Assembly: GCA_945859605.1 (NCBI GenBank)
Contig: OX243827.1
Location: 8,450,717-8,514,716 of the forward strand
Reading direction: 5' to 3'
DNA length: 64,000 nucleotides
DNA from: Lumbricus rubellus
Lineage: Eukaryota; Annelida; Clitellata; Crassiclitellata; Lumbricidae
The notes beneath the pieces are model-generated. The model saw only the letters and a program-made list of their open reading frames with translations, ran no database searches and was not told where the DNA came from. The translations under genes were made by a program, and so were the position numbers. Every line of letters starts with the position of its first letter. Positions within the stretch are counted from its first letter, which is position 1. Shown here piece by piece: positions 10,901 through 21,800 of this stretch.

Positions 10901-13827
10901 ATTCAAAATAGTAGCAAACAGTGCGAGATCAGCTTTGATGAGCATCACTTCGAGAGTAGGAAGGCCTGCCTTATAAATAATTTTTTATCAAAGAATCAAA
11001 AAGCATAACCTTAAATTAACAAGCAATCAAAACTAGTACTTCATTTGTTACAGTACTTTAACCACTTTTCAGCATAGAACAGCATACACCATACCTAAAT
11101 AACCATTCAGTGATGTCACATCAGCTGCTACTATCCCAAAAGGAATTTAAGATTGGAATTATATGAGGTTTGCTCAGAAAACAATAATTGTAAATAATTC
11201 TTAGAAAATCAACAATAAAATCCATCGTTTCAATAATTCACCTCAAATCAACTTGAGTGGACGGCTTTTTGGAAGTTTCCTCAAACTGGAAAATACTTCG
11301 GTAGTTCTTCATGAAAACATCGTGAGCTTCTTCAGATAACGTTTCATTTTCCCTTTTAAAATTTAGAAACGAAAACAAAAGTTTAAATAATGCTCAAACA
11401 ACTGCACAAGTTTGCATTGCTGCAAATTATTTATGCACTTTGACAATAATGTTTCAAAATCTTAGTTCATACACACTGGTGATAAAAAATCAAATTGCAA
11501 AATAACAAGAAAATTAACGTAGGAATAAAACTTAAAAATAGCTGTGTGTACTACAGTTTACAGCAGTGGTGGCCAACCTTTTATACATAGTGTGCCACAA
11601 AATATCAAGTGTGGGGTCCGCGTGCCACCACGTGCATCACATATATGTATACTAAACAAAAGGCATTGTGAGCTGCTCCAATTTGAAACATGCACTTACA
11701 TAAAGTAACTATGCGGATTCACTGGCATCACAGCATTAGTTCATGGCTAGCTAAGAAATTATGATTCTTTCTTACTCCGTCAAATGCTGAGCCTCATGGT
11801 CATGTTGCGTTCAAGTGCAATGTTACTCGTTATTGTTTTGATTTTGGGATATCCTGAACCTTTGCAAAACTTGACAAAGTCTTTACTTGCCATCAGAATA
11901 AGTTATTCGTATCAGCCTTAACTTGTATAGATGGCCATCACTTTCAATTCATCACTTTTCCTGAAAAAGTGCTGTTCTACATAAAAGATGCTTTCTCTGG
12001 CAGGTAAAATTAGCCCTGATAGCTGACCCAGGTCGTAATTTTTTATTGAAGTTCCCATCTAACTTACTGAAGTGAAAGTTCAACATTAATTATTTACACA
12101 CCACAACTATTACAGTACACAGCAGACAAACACATTTGGATGACTTTCCAAAAGTAATAATAGGCCAACTTTTCATGTAAAAATGCTATTCTTCCCAATT
12201 TAAACCAAACTCCTGCAAGACAATGCTATATATTCATACTTATTTTGAAGAACTAGCTGTCTTGCTGCAAATAGGCCTACCAATGATAAAGACATACTGG
12301 TATCCAATACATAAAAACCTATTTGAGAAGACCAGGAGATCTTCCTTCGTTTGATCCTGCAACCCTTCAGTGAGGTGAAACTCAATTTTTTATCTCTGAA
12401 TGGCAGAAATATGCTGTGGAGAAAGTGGACTTTGACCGACCCCCAACTGATGAGGCTGGCCAGCCTGACCGACAGATGCCCACTGCCAGCCATAGGAGGT
12501 CTGGATAATGTACCAGCCTCAGTCCACTTCGTGCTCCTGTGCTGTGTCCGTCTGCAGCCGTCATGCTAATTAGGCTTGGCCTGGTCACTGCAGCTACGAA
12601 GATACAGAAGCGCCTAAGATAACGTTATATTTTTCGAAAATTCCAAGGTCATGCGTGCCACTCATCACAGGCACGCGTGCCACTTGTGGCACGCGTGCCG
12701 CAGGTTGGCCACCACTGGTTTACAGGTATAGTTATCAAAAAAGCATCTTTGCAATTTAATATCTGGGTTATATATAATTGCACACATTACCTAAATAAAT
12801 AGAATCCCTCTTGAGCTACGCCTGTACCCTACTCTCTGACACATTCTATAAGCACTTGACAACTGTTCTTTTTGGCAATGCTGGAGACGAGAGCACCTCT
12901 GAGTAGTTTCTTTGAAATCATCAAAATTAACAACATATTTTGTTAGAATTTCTAGAGGTGCTATATAAATACTTGAACGAATGAATGAATTACACTATTC
13001 ATAAGATAATGAGTCCATGATAGCAAAAATAACTTGCCGTTCAACACTTACGTGTCACCAAGTCCTTCAATGGACAACAGTTGCTGTAAGTTTCCATAAT
13101 TAATAGGCTTACTGTTTGACGTGTATACATGACCAACTGTAACAAATACAATAAAAGTTACAAACCCGTATACATCACAAGCTATAAATACAACTAGCAT
13201 TGTTGCATTTAAGAGAAGAACATAACCATGTATTACACATAAAATAACATTCAAATACCATCTAGGTTATCAAGTTTAATTTACATTGATGATATTCATC
13301 CCTCAGAATTAATTAGTGTCACAATTACATAAATGCATAATTGTGATTCGTGTATAACAATACAAAACAACTGCAAACATTTGATATTACCCTTCTTACC
13401 AAGCTCCGAAGTGCATACACGCTTCGATGCACACATGCAGTTATATTGCAGAGCAATTGCGAGTGAAGGATTTGCTCGAGGTCAATACACACAGTAACCG
13501 CCTCGGACAAGGACCGATCCCGCGCTCTCCGCGTTACAGACCAACCGCTCTAACCAATAGACCACCGTGCTACACGTGAAGTGACAAATACGATGAAGTC
13601 AGGAAAGCTATGCATATGAATGATATTGAAAGTCAAACTGAGACTTGACCAAAAAAATGACCAAATACCCCGGAGTGCATGTACATGTAGGCATACGTAT
13701 GCCCTACCATCGTACAGCTAATAATTATCCCTTCTAGCTCACACTTACTTTTATGTCGCGGCGCTCGTTCATCTCTCTTGCTCCAAGCTGTTTTGCTCAA
13801 AGAGTCATTAATTTTTACAAGTGCCAT
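1620..13827 (-). CDS. CNBD1: CNBD1 orthologue, cyclic nucleotide-binding domain-containing protein 1 (12 exons)
   Basis: Exons in transcript order: 13827-13749, 13136-13052, 11352-11242, 8851-8703, 7976-7846, 7209-7148, 6270-6192, 5196-5064, 4548-4439, 3591-3441, 2611-2544, 1748-1620 (stop TGA). All phases fit and give 428 codons, close to human CNBD1 (436). Blocks matching the family: PINYGNLQQLLSI (about residue 38), AHDVFMKNY (about 62), GFYVVLAGQVK (about 146), DCFGTFE (about 190), LIKWVKY (about 265), FESFGEMNILSD (about 328). Two cyclic-nucleotide-binding folds are inferred, roughly 95-230 and 265-370. In the second, the phosphate-binding-cassette arginine is absent (AMSCTI where classical members have an RAA-type motif), as I recall for vertebrate CNBD1, so nucleotide binding is doubtful. 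Intron 4 uses a GC donor. An in-frame upstream ATG at 13890 would add 21 residues. The biochemical role of the family is unknown. Introns hold hAT, SINE and satellite insertions. Confidence 0.9.
1879..1934 (+). repeat. (AAT)n microsatellite
   Basis: ATA/AAT triplet run inside the last intron of CNBD1. It is followed directly by a dispersed repeat (1936-2110). Confidence 0.9.
1936..2110 (+). repeat. Dispersed repeat with GTCCCTGGGGGAATGAAGTA box
   Basis: Positions 1936-1975 recur in reverse orientation at about 29655-29700. Positions 2025-2110 recur at 3855-3935 (ATGATTACAT, CTTAATTAACATCAAT, CTACTAACAGA). The two halves therefore belong to at least one interspersed repeat family. No coding capacity was seen. 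Confidence 0.7.
2143..2227 (-). mobile_element. tRNA-like SINE head fragment
   Basis: On the minus strand the segment reads like a tRNA 5' half with a B-box-like GAGTTCGATTCC. It begins GGGGGATCCCGGTGGCATAT. It lacks the rest of a tRNA fold and the standard SINE tail, so I call it a truncated SINE head. Confidence 0.5.
2768..3092 (-). mobile_element. Degenerate SINE/LINE-tail cluster
   Basis: The start carries the reverse of the common tail (TATATAGCGCCTCTTCAAG then ACTACTCAGAAGCACTCCC). Two further partial copies of TTCCAGACCAC..GCCCACCACAG follow at about 2862 and 3062. The continuous frames here are by-products of the repeat and show no family similarity. Confidence 0.5.
3628..3842 (+). 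repeat. (AAT)n-rich low-complexity tract
   Basis: About 215 bp of ATA/AAT triplets interrupted near 3680-3715, in intron 10 of CNBD1. The isoleucine/leucine-rich frame across it is not a gene. Confidence 0.9.
3855..3935 (+). repeat. Second copy of the 2025-2110 dispersed repeat
   Basis: Shares ATGATTACATGAAAC, CTTAATTAACATCAAT and CTACTAACAGAACAGAC with 2025-2110. Same orientation. Confidence 0.65.
4003..4100 (+). mobile_element. tRNA-derived SINE head, truncated
   Basis: A-box-like GGTGTGGTGATGG and B-box GGCTCGAATCC at tRNA spacing, then CGTAGGGACCCTCAACAACTTG, a decayed version of the SINE core. The tail is missing. Confidence 0.55.
4319..4390 (+). mobile_element. TTAA-type palindromic mini-element, family II
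   Basis: Begins TTGAACCCTTTCACGGCCAG and ends CTGGTCGTTAAAGGGTTAA. The arms form an imperfect hairpin with almost no interior. Related copies are at 21203 and 36667. The TTAA flanks and CCCTTT termini fit piggyBac-like terminal repeats (inference). Confidence 0.65.
4622..4676 (+). repeat. (AATC)n microsatellite
   Basis: CAATCAAT units with one ATAT interruption, in intron 8 of CNBD1. Confidence 0.9.
6400..6625 (+). repeat. Homopyrimidine (CTY)n tract
   Basis: About 225 bp made almost wholly of C and T on the plus strand, mostly CTC/CTT triplets. It gives leucine-rich open frames that are not genes. It could form triplex DNA (inference). Confidence 0.85.
6638..7044. mobile_element. Non-autonomous hAT element with 8-bp target duplication
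   Basis: 407 bp. It begins CAGCGGTTCCCAACC and ends GGTTGGGAACCACTG. Flanking 8-bp copies of CATTACAG (6630-6637 and 7045-7052) are identical. No transposase frame. It lies in intron 6 of CNBD1. Confidence 0.93.
7280..7637 (+). mobile_element. MITE with short TIR and internally expanded end
   Basis: Starts AAAGTGTG and ends CACACTTT (7625-7634). The unexpanded form of about 130 bp is seen at 19648-19795 and, reversed, at 48525-48655. Landmarks: GTGCCTGGACGCC, ATAAGTGGCAGGACGG, TTCAGGTTTGAAA and GACCGTCCAG. Here the first part is amplified into a 32-bp array. Confidence 0.7.
7289..7545 (+). repeat. 32-bp tandem array, 8 copies
   Basis: Unit AAAATAAGTGCCTGGACGCC plus CCWTGTCTTTCC; eight nearly identical copies differ mainly at one W position, and the last is diverged. 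All three minus frames stay open across it because 32 is not a multiple of three and the unit lacks stops. There is no spacer variation, so it is not CRISPR. Confidence 0.95.
8206..8415 (+). mobile_element. tRNA-derived SINE, type A, full length
   Basis: Best complete copy in the window. A-box TGGTGTAGTGG (about 8214), B-box GGTTCGAATCC (about 8260), core GGGCAAGTCCTTCACTCACA, tail GGGAGCGCCTCTGAGTAG and CTTGAAGGGGCGCTATAAC, ending GTGCACATACAAACAAAC. Located in intron 4 of CNBD1. Confidence 0.92.
9068..9297 (-). mobile_element. tRNA-derived SINE, type A
   Basis: Reverse-oriented copy of the 8206 element with head, core and tail (B-box read here as GGATTCGAACC). It has about 20 bp of extra sequence in the head (AACATAGTCAACATACC). 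Confidence 0.88.
9463..9721 (+). repeat. 18-bp tandem array, about 14 copies
   Basis: Unit CTTCAGATCAACTTACAA with R/A variants (ATCGAC or ATCAAC). A multiple-of-three unit without stops gives a repeating Leu-Gln-Ile-Asn frame. I judge it to be a minisatellite in intron 3 of CNBD1, since no splice or homology evidence supports an exon. Confidence 0.9.
11564..12717. mobile_element. Non-autonomous hAT element, 1.15 kb
   Basis: Left end CAGTGGTGGCCAACC and right end GGTTGGCCACCACTG are inverted repeats. Identical 8-bp GTTTACAG lies on both sides (11556-11563 and 12718-12725). The interior contains no recognisable transposase. Located in intron 2 of CNBD1. Confidence 0.93.
13383..13577 (-). mobile_element. 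SINE type B: different tRNA head on the same core
   Basis: On the minus strand the head reads CGGTGGTCTATTGGTTAGAG, then a degenerate B-box (GGGATCGGTCC). It continues into GACCTCGAGCAAATCCTTCA and CTCGCAATTGCTC, the core shared with the type A SINEs. The end (GGTAAGAAGGGTAATATCAA) matches the copy at 60828. Confidence 0.75.
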
Positions 13828-13890
13828 AACGAAGAGCTTGTAGATTCCTTCAACTTTTAAACTTTCTATAATCCATAGGTGCCATAACAA

Positions 13891-15855
13891 CTGTGTTTAC
13901 ATGGCGCCATTTTGTTGTTGGGGCCCAGAGATGGCTTTCGAAACTTCTCTAGCGCATAGATATAGGAATTTAGTCGGTAATTAATAATGTAACGAATTTT
14001 GTGAAGTAATGCCGTTGACATTCGAAATGCTGTCAAAATTCAAAATTACAGTTCTTCATTGATCAAACTAAATTCAATTCTATCACCAGGCTTGATGAAG
14101 TCTTGTGCAGTCTGCACAATAAATTCCTGCAAAGGAAGCATTTCCTTATAATAATTAGAGTAGATATTATTTCTCTAATAATTATAAACATATTATACTC
14201 TGGCCATAGGCCTATAATCCTTTACAAAATTGGCCTTTAATAGGATTATAGAAAATTAATATAATCCTGGTTATTGTTCGTTTTCTATTTCAGGCACTTT
14301 CGTTTACCCTTTTCGCATCGACAGGTGACGCGACGCTCGCTTTGATAATGAGTAACCAGTCATTTAATATAGACTCTGTGGTACTTTCCTTCACATATTT
14401 CGATCAAAATTTCTCAGTTATTTCTCAACCCCAGATCTCTAAAACCCATTTTATCATGTAGTTTCGAGTCGTTGAAATTATCATTAAAGTTTTGTGGTGA
14501 TGATCGAAACTTTTGGAAAATATAGATGTATGTCCAAAATTTGAAGTCGTTTTCAGCAAGACGTTTTTGGCTGAGTTGGCATTTCACGTTACACAGGGTT
14601 GGACACATGCAAACAGTTGGTCAATGTATGGAGATAACGTAGAACGTACGACGGTAAAGTCATAGATTACCTGATTTCCGACGACGGTAGATGTTTTCCT
14701 AAAGCGGTAAGTTCATATAGAGTCTTATTTTCGATCAAATTTGTTGAAATCGCGATAAACACGTGCTGTGTAAGATTCACTTTGAACAGATTTTGTCGGT
14801 TTACGGTGTTTTTCAGTCTCACCATCGCCATCTAGCGAATGCAGTTAGATCATTTCAGGTCGTTTTGTGGACAGTTTATGAAACTGCTCTGCCATCTAGC
14901 GATTGCGAAGAACGCTTCCAACACAGATGTATCTCCTAAATTATTAAAGCAGCATTATTTAAGGGTGAAAACTAGTCGAGGACGTTTCAGACACATTTTT
15001 GGACGTCCGAAGAAATTTTAAAAGCCGTGGTAAGTTTTAAATGAGATTTTGAATTTATTCGTAGGTGAGGGAGTGTACGTAGATGTACTTTTGTGAACAG
15101 AACGTACGCAGCTGTACGCGTCAAGCGTGGCTTGAATGTTAATTAGGTAAAATTTAGGTTATTAATAAGGCGGGAAAGATGGCCATAGGTGGGGAACAAC
15201 CTGAGGGGCTGTTCCATGTTTGCTGCTCGACCTATTGCTACGCTACTGCCCCCATCGGTACAAGGCACTGCAAGCTCGCTCGCCGCAGGCAAAAATCCGG
15301 AAATTTTTTGTATTTTTGCGGTCTTCTTTACACGTTCTTCTCGTGCTTGACGCTTAGCAGCGCCACTTAAATAAGATCTAGAGATTATAGACATAACTTG
15401 GGGGACAGAAAGAGAGTGCCGTACGATAATATAAAAGTAGGGCCTATACAATTTCCAGGTATGCCCAACAATTATTGGGTGTGTGCTGTGTACGCTGTAG
15501 GCCTACATGTAGGTTTGAATACATTCTGAATATCCTTGAAAGTACCAAATTTACTCTGACCACGGGGGCCCTTGACAGCCGGGGGCCCTTGTGCACTGCA
15601 CATGCCACAAGCTGCACAACCTATTGCTAACGGTCACAGTAAACTTTTATGCTGGGAGTGGTGGTGGTTGTCGTAGATGGCGTGGATTATTAGTCGTTGA
15701 ATCTGCTCACCAACAACGATATATCGTCCATGCTATCAATCAATTATGCATAGTCGTCGGCGATGTGCGAAGGCGGCCAAGGATCTGTAGAAATCCGATA
15801 AACAACGTCGACAAATTACCGAATTTCTTGGCGATCTCATGTTTAAACTGCGAAA
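13891..15855. other. Head-to-head intergenic region between CNBD1 and SPIRE
   Basis: About 2 kb between the two start codons (13827 or 13890 on minus, 15856 on plus). It should contain both promoters and 5' UTRs. I see no TATA box or named regulatory site that I could defend. It contains two copies of GCCATCTAGCGA (about 14829 and 14893) and a short transposase-like frame (15143-15394). Confidence 0.5.
15143..15394 (-). pseudogene. Possible N-terminal fragment of a hAT/ZMYM-type transposase-derived protein
   Basis: A minus-strand frame starting ATG at 15394 reads SYLSGAAKRQAREERVKK, then IQKISGFLP. Many hAT-transposase-derived proteins (including ZMYM-like ones) begin with a similar basic 'SG..KR' segment followed by a hydrophobic 'FF' or 'FL' step. 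The remaining 45 residues show nothing, and no downstream transposase exon was found on the minus side before CNBD1. It may be a relic, a lone first exon, or chance. Confidence 0.3.
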
Positions 15856-18800
15856 ATGATGGAAAATCTGTCTCTTCAAAAGATCCTGGAGGCTTTCAAC
15901 TCTCCAATTAACGAAGAACAGGCATGGGCCGTCTGCTATCAGTGCGCGAAGTATCTGAGAGGCCCAACCGACGGCAGTGTTATCGATCGGTCGGTAGATC
16001 AAGATATTGCCGATACTTTGTCGACTGTGGGTGCGGCAAAATCCTTCACAAGTGGTTCGGTTTCATCGGATGGTTATGTTGGCGACCGGATGCACGAGGC
16101 CTTAAACAGTAGAGATAACGATGCTATTTTGCCCGTATCTGAAACGTCTGACGGCAACGTGAAAGTCGGTTTGTCCGAACTGGTCAGCCCGCTGTCGGTT
16201 CTGCTGGGCCCAGATGGAAACATTTTCTCCGTCAATGGTTACACGAGCTCTAGTAAGTTAGAGTTGCTTGGAATTTAACGACTTGCTTCTTAGCATTTAC
16301 ACACTGAAACTGTGGTGATCCATACAAAACTGGTCAGATATTATGTGTACAAGATATGTGTACATTGTGTAGTTTTCAGCAGTTATGTTTGTGTGTGTGG
16401 TATTACGTGAGAGTAAAATTGTTGAATGGAAATGCTACAAATGCCATAGAACACATTTCAAGTACCACTTTGATGGAGCAGTCCGTTGGCAACCATGACT
16501 ATGACCTGTACAAATATGGCCTTACCAGGCTCGGATAGTGTGGATGTACTGCTGAATACTACTACTTACTACCGAGTCAATGAGTAAGTTAGTAAATTAT
16601 ACTGAATGGCAAGTGATTGAAATAAATTGATGGTGTTATAAATATGCACATAACATGCTATAGTGCTAAGACATTATAAGGGAATGACAATATTGTGTTA
16701 GTTCACCTGATTTTAAAATTTCCGCCTAAAATATTGTTTGTGAACAATGCATTTACTGAGTGGAATTAGTGGAATTAGTAGATTTAGCAGATTGCAGTAC
16801 CCTATTTCAAGTTATATATGTTCATCACAGTCAAGGTTACCACCTGACATGTGTAGGTCTTTTCCAGCCTCAGTTGTTGATATGAATTGCTTTGAGTGTT
16901 TGATTTTTAACAATTAAGGTTGACATGTGGTGAATATCATGATTGAATTTGTTGCTATTGCAGTTTTGGTTTCACCAGATGTCGAGAAACAGGTATATAC
17001 AGCCTGCTGTTATTTCGAATAGGGTAGAGTGATTCTAGATGTATTTATTTATTAAGACGATTTTATAAGGCCAATCAAAATATTTGATAAGTGTTTTGAA
17101 GTTGGATTTCATAATTCGATTATAATCGGCTGGCAAAAAGTGCTATTATTGCCTCGGGCATGTCCTCAATGATCTCTCGCCAGAACAAGTTACTGGATAC
17201 TTCCTTAAGCCTCGATCACATAATCTAGTGATATCGTGCTGTGATTCATTAACTCTTTAATGCCGAGATGGTAGTAAATGGTATGGGAAATCCTATACCC
17301 TCCGGCATTAAAGGGTTAATTGAAAAGCGATTTTATGACCAGAATGCTATAAACGATTTGTTTGGCACTGATATTTCTTTATTTTATTTACTCACCTAAT
17401 ATTTCTCAAATTTAGCTCAACTTCTGATTTAATTTGCATCTTTTATTACCAATTATCACTTTGATGTATTGTAACGATGTGTTATGTCTCATTGTGCATG
17501 TGGTGTAACAAAGTATATAGGCACTTACTTTCAAAGCTTCGAATAAAACACTGCTACCTTGTCCACTAGGCAATAACCGCTGTTTTTTGAGCAGTTGGGC
17601 AGTTGGACTTGCACTGACTAGCTGGTTGATACTTTTGTTTATGATAATGATAATTTAGTGATGATTTTATTTATAAACGAAGTTGTAGCTTACATTCTTT
17701 TTCTATTATATTATACTTAGCAATGATAATGATGAACTTTATAACAAAGCCAGCAATCATTTGGTTAATGAGGTTATACCATCCGGACAGTTTTTTATAC
17801 TGGGAGTTAGTTCAGTGGTATCAGACTTAAAATCCTGACTCATATTGATTCTATCTATCTATCTATTTATCCAATCTATCTATCTGTGTCCATCTGTTTA
17901 CCTATCTATCTATCTACTTATCATCCATCCATCCATCTATGAAGTTTCTATAGATTAAGTAAATCACATTATGATGAAATTTCGTGTTTTCCATGACAGC
18001 TCGTCAAAGCGCTGGGTGTGATGATCTTCCAAGCGCTCGACTACGGCCTGAGTGAAGCAGAGGAGCAGAGTTTGACCCCTGCTCTTGAGGAGTTGATCGA
18101 GCAGATGACAAATGGGGGAGCCGCGGATGAGCAGCTCGTCGACCGAGATGTCGACGGCGACGAGGGAATCGAAGATGACACGGATGACAAAGATAACAGC
18201 GAGAAGTTTGTTGGCCTTGGTCAAGTCATAAAGGTTTGGACTCGAGATAAATTTTTGATCAGTCATTTATGGACAGTCATCTGCTTTACTATGGCAACAT
18301 TTCTAAACAAACATTTATAAAGCGCCTTTACTAGGGTGCACTGTTCAGAGGCGCTCCCAGTGCGCAAGGCCACGAGAGAGGTGTGCGCCTATTGTGGCTG
18401 CAGGCGGTCGCATATTTTGCATCCTGTGTACAGCGCCCTTTCCTTCGGCCTCGGCTGAGCTACGGCGCTATATAAATCGTCTTATTATTATTAGAAGAAA
18501 TAAGTATTGAGGAAAGAAAATAAGGAGGAGGGATTACCAATTAGAAGTTGAGTTTGAAGTTGAAATGTCCAGCATGTGGCAATTCAAGTAAAACATCTCG
18601 TAAAATTTTAACACTTCTGGCTCAATCCAGATAATTTGCCTAGGTATACCAGTAGGTCGCTCCCTGTGGAATGGATTTCCCCCATATGTTCGCTCTGCCG
18701 GCCTGGTCTCTCTGGTAGTCTTTCGTCATATTTCTCTCGTCTAAAAATCTGCCTTTTCTCTCGGGGTTGCACGCACTTAAAGCGCTTTTTCTGAAAGTCT

Positions 18801-21800
18801 CTTGAGCACTGCCAGAAGTGCTTTACAAATGGTCAGATACAATACAATACTTTGCGGCAAAAATGAAAACCAATAAAAAATTTGTTGTCAGTGAATGAGA
18901 TTAGTTAATTATAGAATCTTTTGAAAATGTCATCGAATGCAATGAATCTTTGCCATCTTTGTTTATTTTAGTAATCAATTACAGAAGCTTGCATTTTCAT
19001 TAACCGTTTACCCGTTCATTTTCCTGTTAAGCCAGTGTTTTCAGTGGATATTCTCGGGGCAAACAGGTAAAGGGTTGATAATTTTTGTAACAGCTGTATG
19101 TTCTGCTAAATATTGTTCTTAGATCTGTGCTGATCATGTGGAGAACAGTGTTGACGCAGCCAACCACTATAAGGCCGTCTGCCGAGCGTTGGTCGCTGAA
19201 GCTGTAGAACTGAGCACGTTCCTTGAGAAGATTTACGATGAGAGACAAGTGAGTGTTCTCTTGTATCGCTAGCATAACACTTAAACCATGACACTGCCTG
19301 AATTACACCATTGCTATATCGGATGCTTGTTTTGGTCTTCGTTCCATAGCTGATGAAGTTATGTGAGGAGGTCTTGCTAACTTTTTTATATGCACAATTA
19401 AAACTGTTAGTGTAAGTTTAACCCTGTGCCGACCACAGTGTAGTAAATGGTATGAGATATCGTATGCCTTCAGTCAGTAAAGGGTTAATGAGATGGGATT
19501 ACAGAATATTCTTTGTTATTCCATAAGTACAGTTTTTGGAGGTTTTTAAATTTCTTGTTATCACCAAGTTTTCTGCAATGTGTTCATAAACATTATTGAT
19601 GAAAAATTAGTGAAATGGGATATTTGTGTATGGATATATCACGCAGTGCTTTAAGTATGAGAAAAGAAGTGCCTGGACACCCTTTCCTTTCCCGACTGTA
19701 CTGGCATAATAAGTGGCAGGACAGTGTTCAGGTTTGAAAATAAATGTGTGGACGCCATCCATGACCATCCAGTCAGACTTTAAGTCCTGATGTCACTGCG
19801 TCTATTGTGTTTAGATAGTTTGATCAAATTTTGACAAGGCTGGTTAACCCTTTAATGCCGGAGGGTATAGGATTTCCCATACCATTTAGCACCATTTCAG
19901 CATTAAAGGGTTAATGGTTATTTTTTCAGAAGCTTCCAGTCATTCAGGATGAGTCGATCGAAAATCCGTTACAGCATCTTGAAACCTTGAAGAGAACTGA
20001 CTGGGTAAGATTCATTCGTTCAACCAATCAGGGGACTTATATAGCGTCCCTCCTAGATAACCTATGCTGAGACACTCCCAGTCAAAGTCCACAAAATGAA
20101 CAGTTTTCAGAAGTTTTGTAGAAGGTGTTTGCACGTTCGTAGCTAAAAGAACATGCAGTTTTTAAGGAAAGGGTACGATACTCGTTCATATATATTATTT
20201 CACAATTGCTTAAATATTGTTTTTTGATTGCTTTTGTTGAGAATTACCATAATTGTGGCTGCTGTGATTGCCCTATTGAGTGCGTGCTATATGAGACTCA
20301 AAACAATTGTCAGAATTCTGTGAGAAACTTTCTGCATCTCCCTAAACTTTGTATGACTGTATGTAAAAGCCCCAAGACTAACTGTCTACGACAGGGGTGT
20401 CAAAGAGCTGGCCCGCGGGCCATTTCTGGCCCGCCGGCCGACGATTTCTTTCTGGCCCGCGAAGCCTTCCCTAAAAATTACAAATTAGAATATAAAAGTT
20501 CATTTTTTTTATTTTACAAGTTTTTTCTTGCTGACGTCACTTTTGCTCAGACGCACAGCTATGTGTAGACTGTGTATCTATGGTTTCCAGTTGGTTGTCT
20601 GCTAACAAAATTATTAAAGTTACTAAACACTTATTATAGGCCTATATTAATTATTTACAATGTTCTGGGAATAGGCTGACCAAGCCCGGATCTTCCTCTC
20701 AGATCACTACCCAATTTTGTTCAGGAGCTTTGATAAGCCACCACTTATTGGAAGACGTTCACACTGGCCCGCCACTTGTTAGAAGTTGTTCAGCCATTAA
20801 AAAAGGTTTGACACCCCTGGTCTATGACATAACACTTGGACCATGACACCAGATCTGAATGGCACCATTGCTGTACATATCTGATGCTTGTTTCGGCCTT
20901 CATTCCATTGCGTTGAAGTTGCGTCACCACAGAAGACTGGTGCAGGGACTTCATACTCAATGACATTATTTGTGGTAATTGCGGACTGTGAATTGTTTTT
21001 AGGCTCGTCTTTGGATTCAGATAATGAAGGAGTTGCGACAGGGAGTGAAGCTGAAGAAGGTCCAGACGACTGTGACGCACCCGGTTGAATACGAACTCAC
21101 ACCGTACGAAATACTCATGGACGACTTGAGATATCGTCGTTACACGCTTAACAAGGTCCCGGTAAGTTCTTGCAAGTGCTGCAGCACCCTTTGCCAAATA
21201 TCTTAACCCTTTAACGACCAGCTACTTATGTTTTCCATGCATTTTAGTATGCGTTGGTCATCAAAGGGTTAATTGTAATTGCTACAGTTTGTGTAGCATT
21301 TTCAGTAGCAGGCTCTCCTTCTAGGATTATTTACACATGCTCTCTGTGTACTGTCATTAACTGTCACAACTTTCATTACAGGGCAGTGACGTGTGCAGGG
21401 TAAATTAGTAATGGCTTACCGGGTGACTCGTGAGTCCCGCAATGGCAAAAATCAAAAGTTGACAGACCGACTGAAGTTTAAGTTTCAGCGTGTGGTAGTT
21501 TTTTTTGAAGAATAGTACTAACGACTATAATATTTAAAAAGTATTTTATGCTTTACTTAACAGACACACAGAAAAGTCAGTCGAATTTAATTAATTCATT
21601 GAAGTTAAATTTAAAAGATTAATCGGTTAATCTTTAAAAATCAGTATTTATGTGTCTGGACACTTAATGTGGCACAGTTTGAGTACCTCACAAAAGCTCT
21701 GCATATACAATCTAGCAGATCCATTTAAAGAAGTACGTTGTCCTGGCAGGAGTTTGCCGATTTATATAATATATAGTCTGCACTATATATATTGGGTCGC

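Larger units (their letters stand above)
16253..17999 (+). other. SPIRE introns 1 and 2
   Basis: Apart from the 29-nt exon 2 (16964-16992, encoding LVSPDVEKQ after the split codon), the stretch contains one TTAA mini-element (17249-17319) and a CTAT/CCAT microsatellite (17851-17937). I see nothing else. Confidence 0.7.

Noticed and set aside
13490..13577. Functional tRNA gene
   Set aside because: Head resembles a tRNA, but there is no acceptor-stem closure and the segment continues into the SINE core and tail.
16356..16538. 60-codon frame after SPIRE exon 1
   Set aside because: Intron sequence without a fitting acceptor or donor; the 29-nt exon at 16964 restores the phase.
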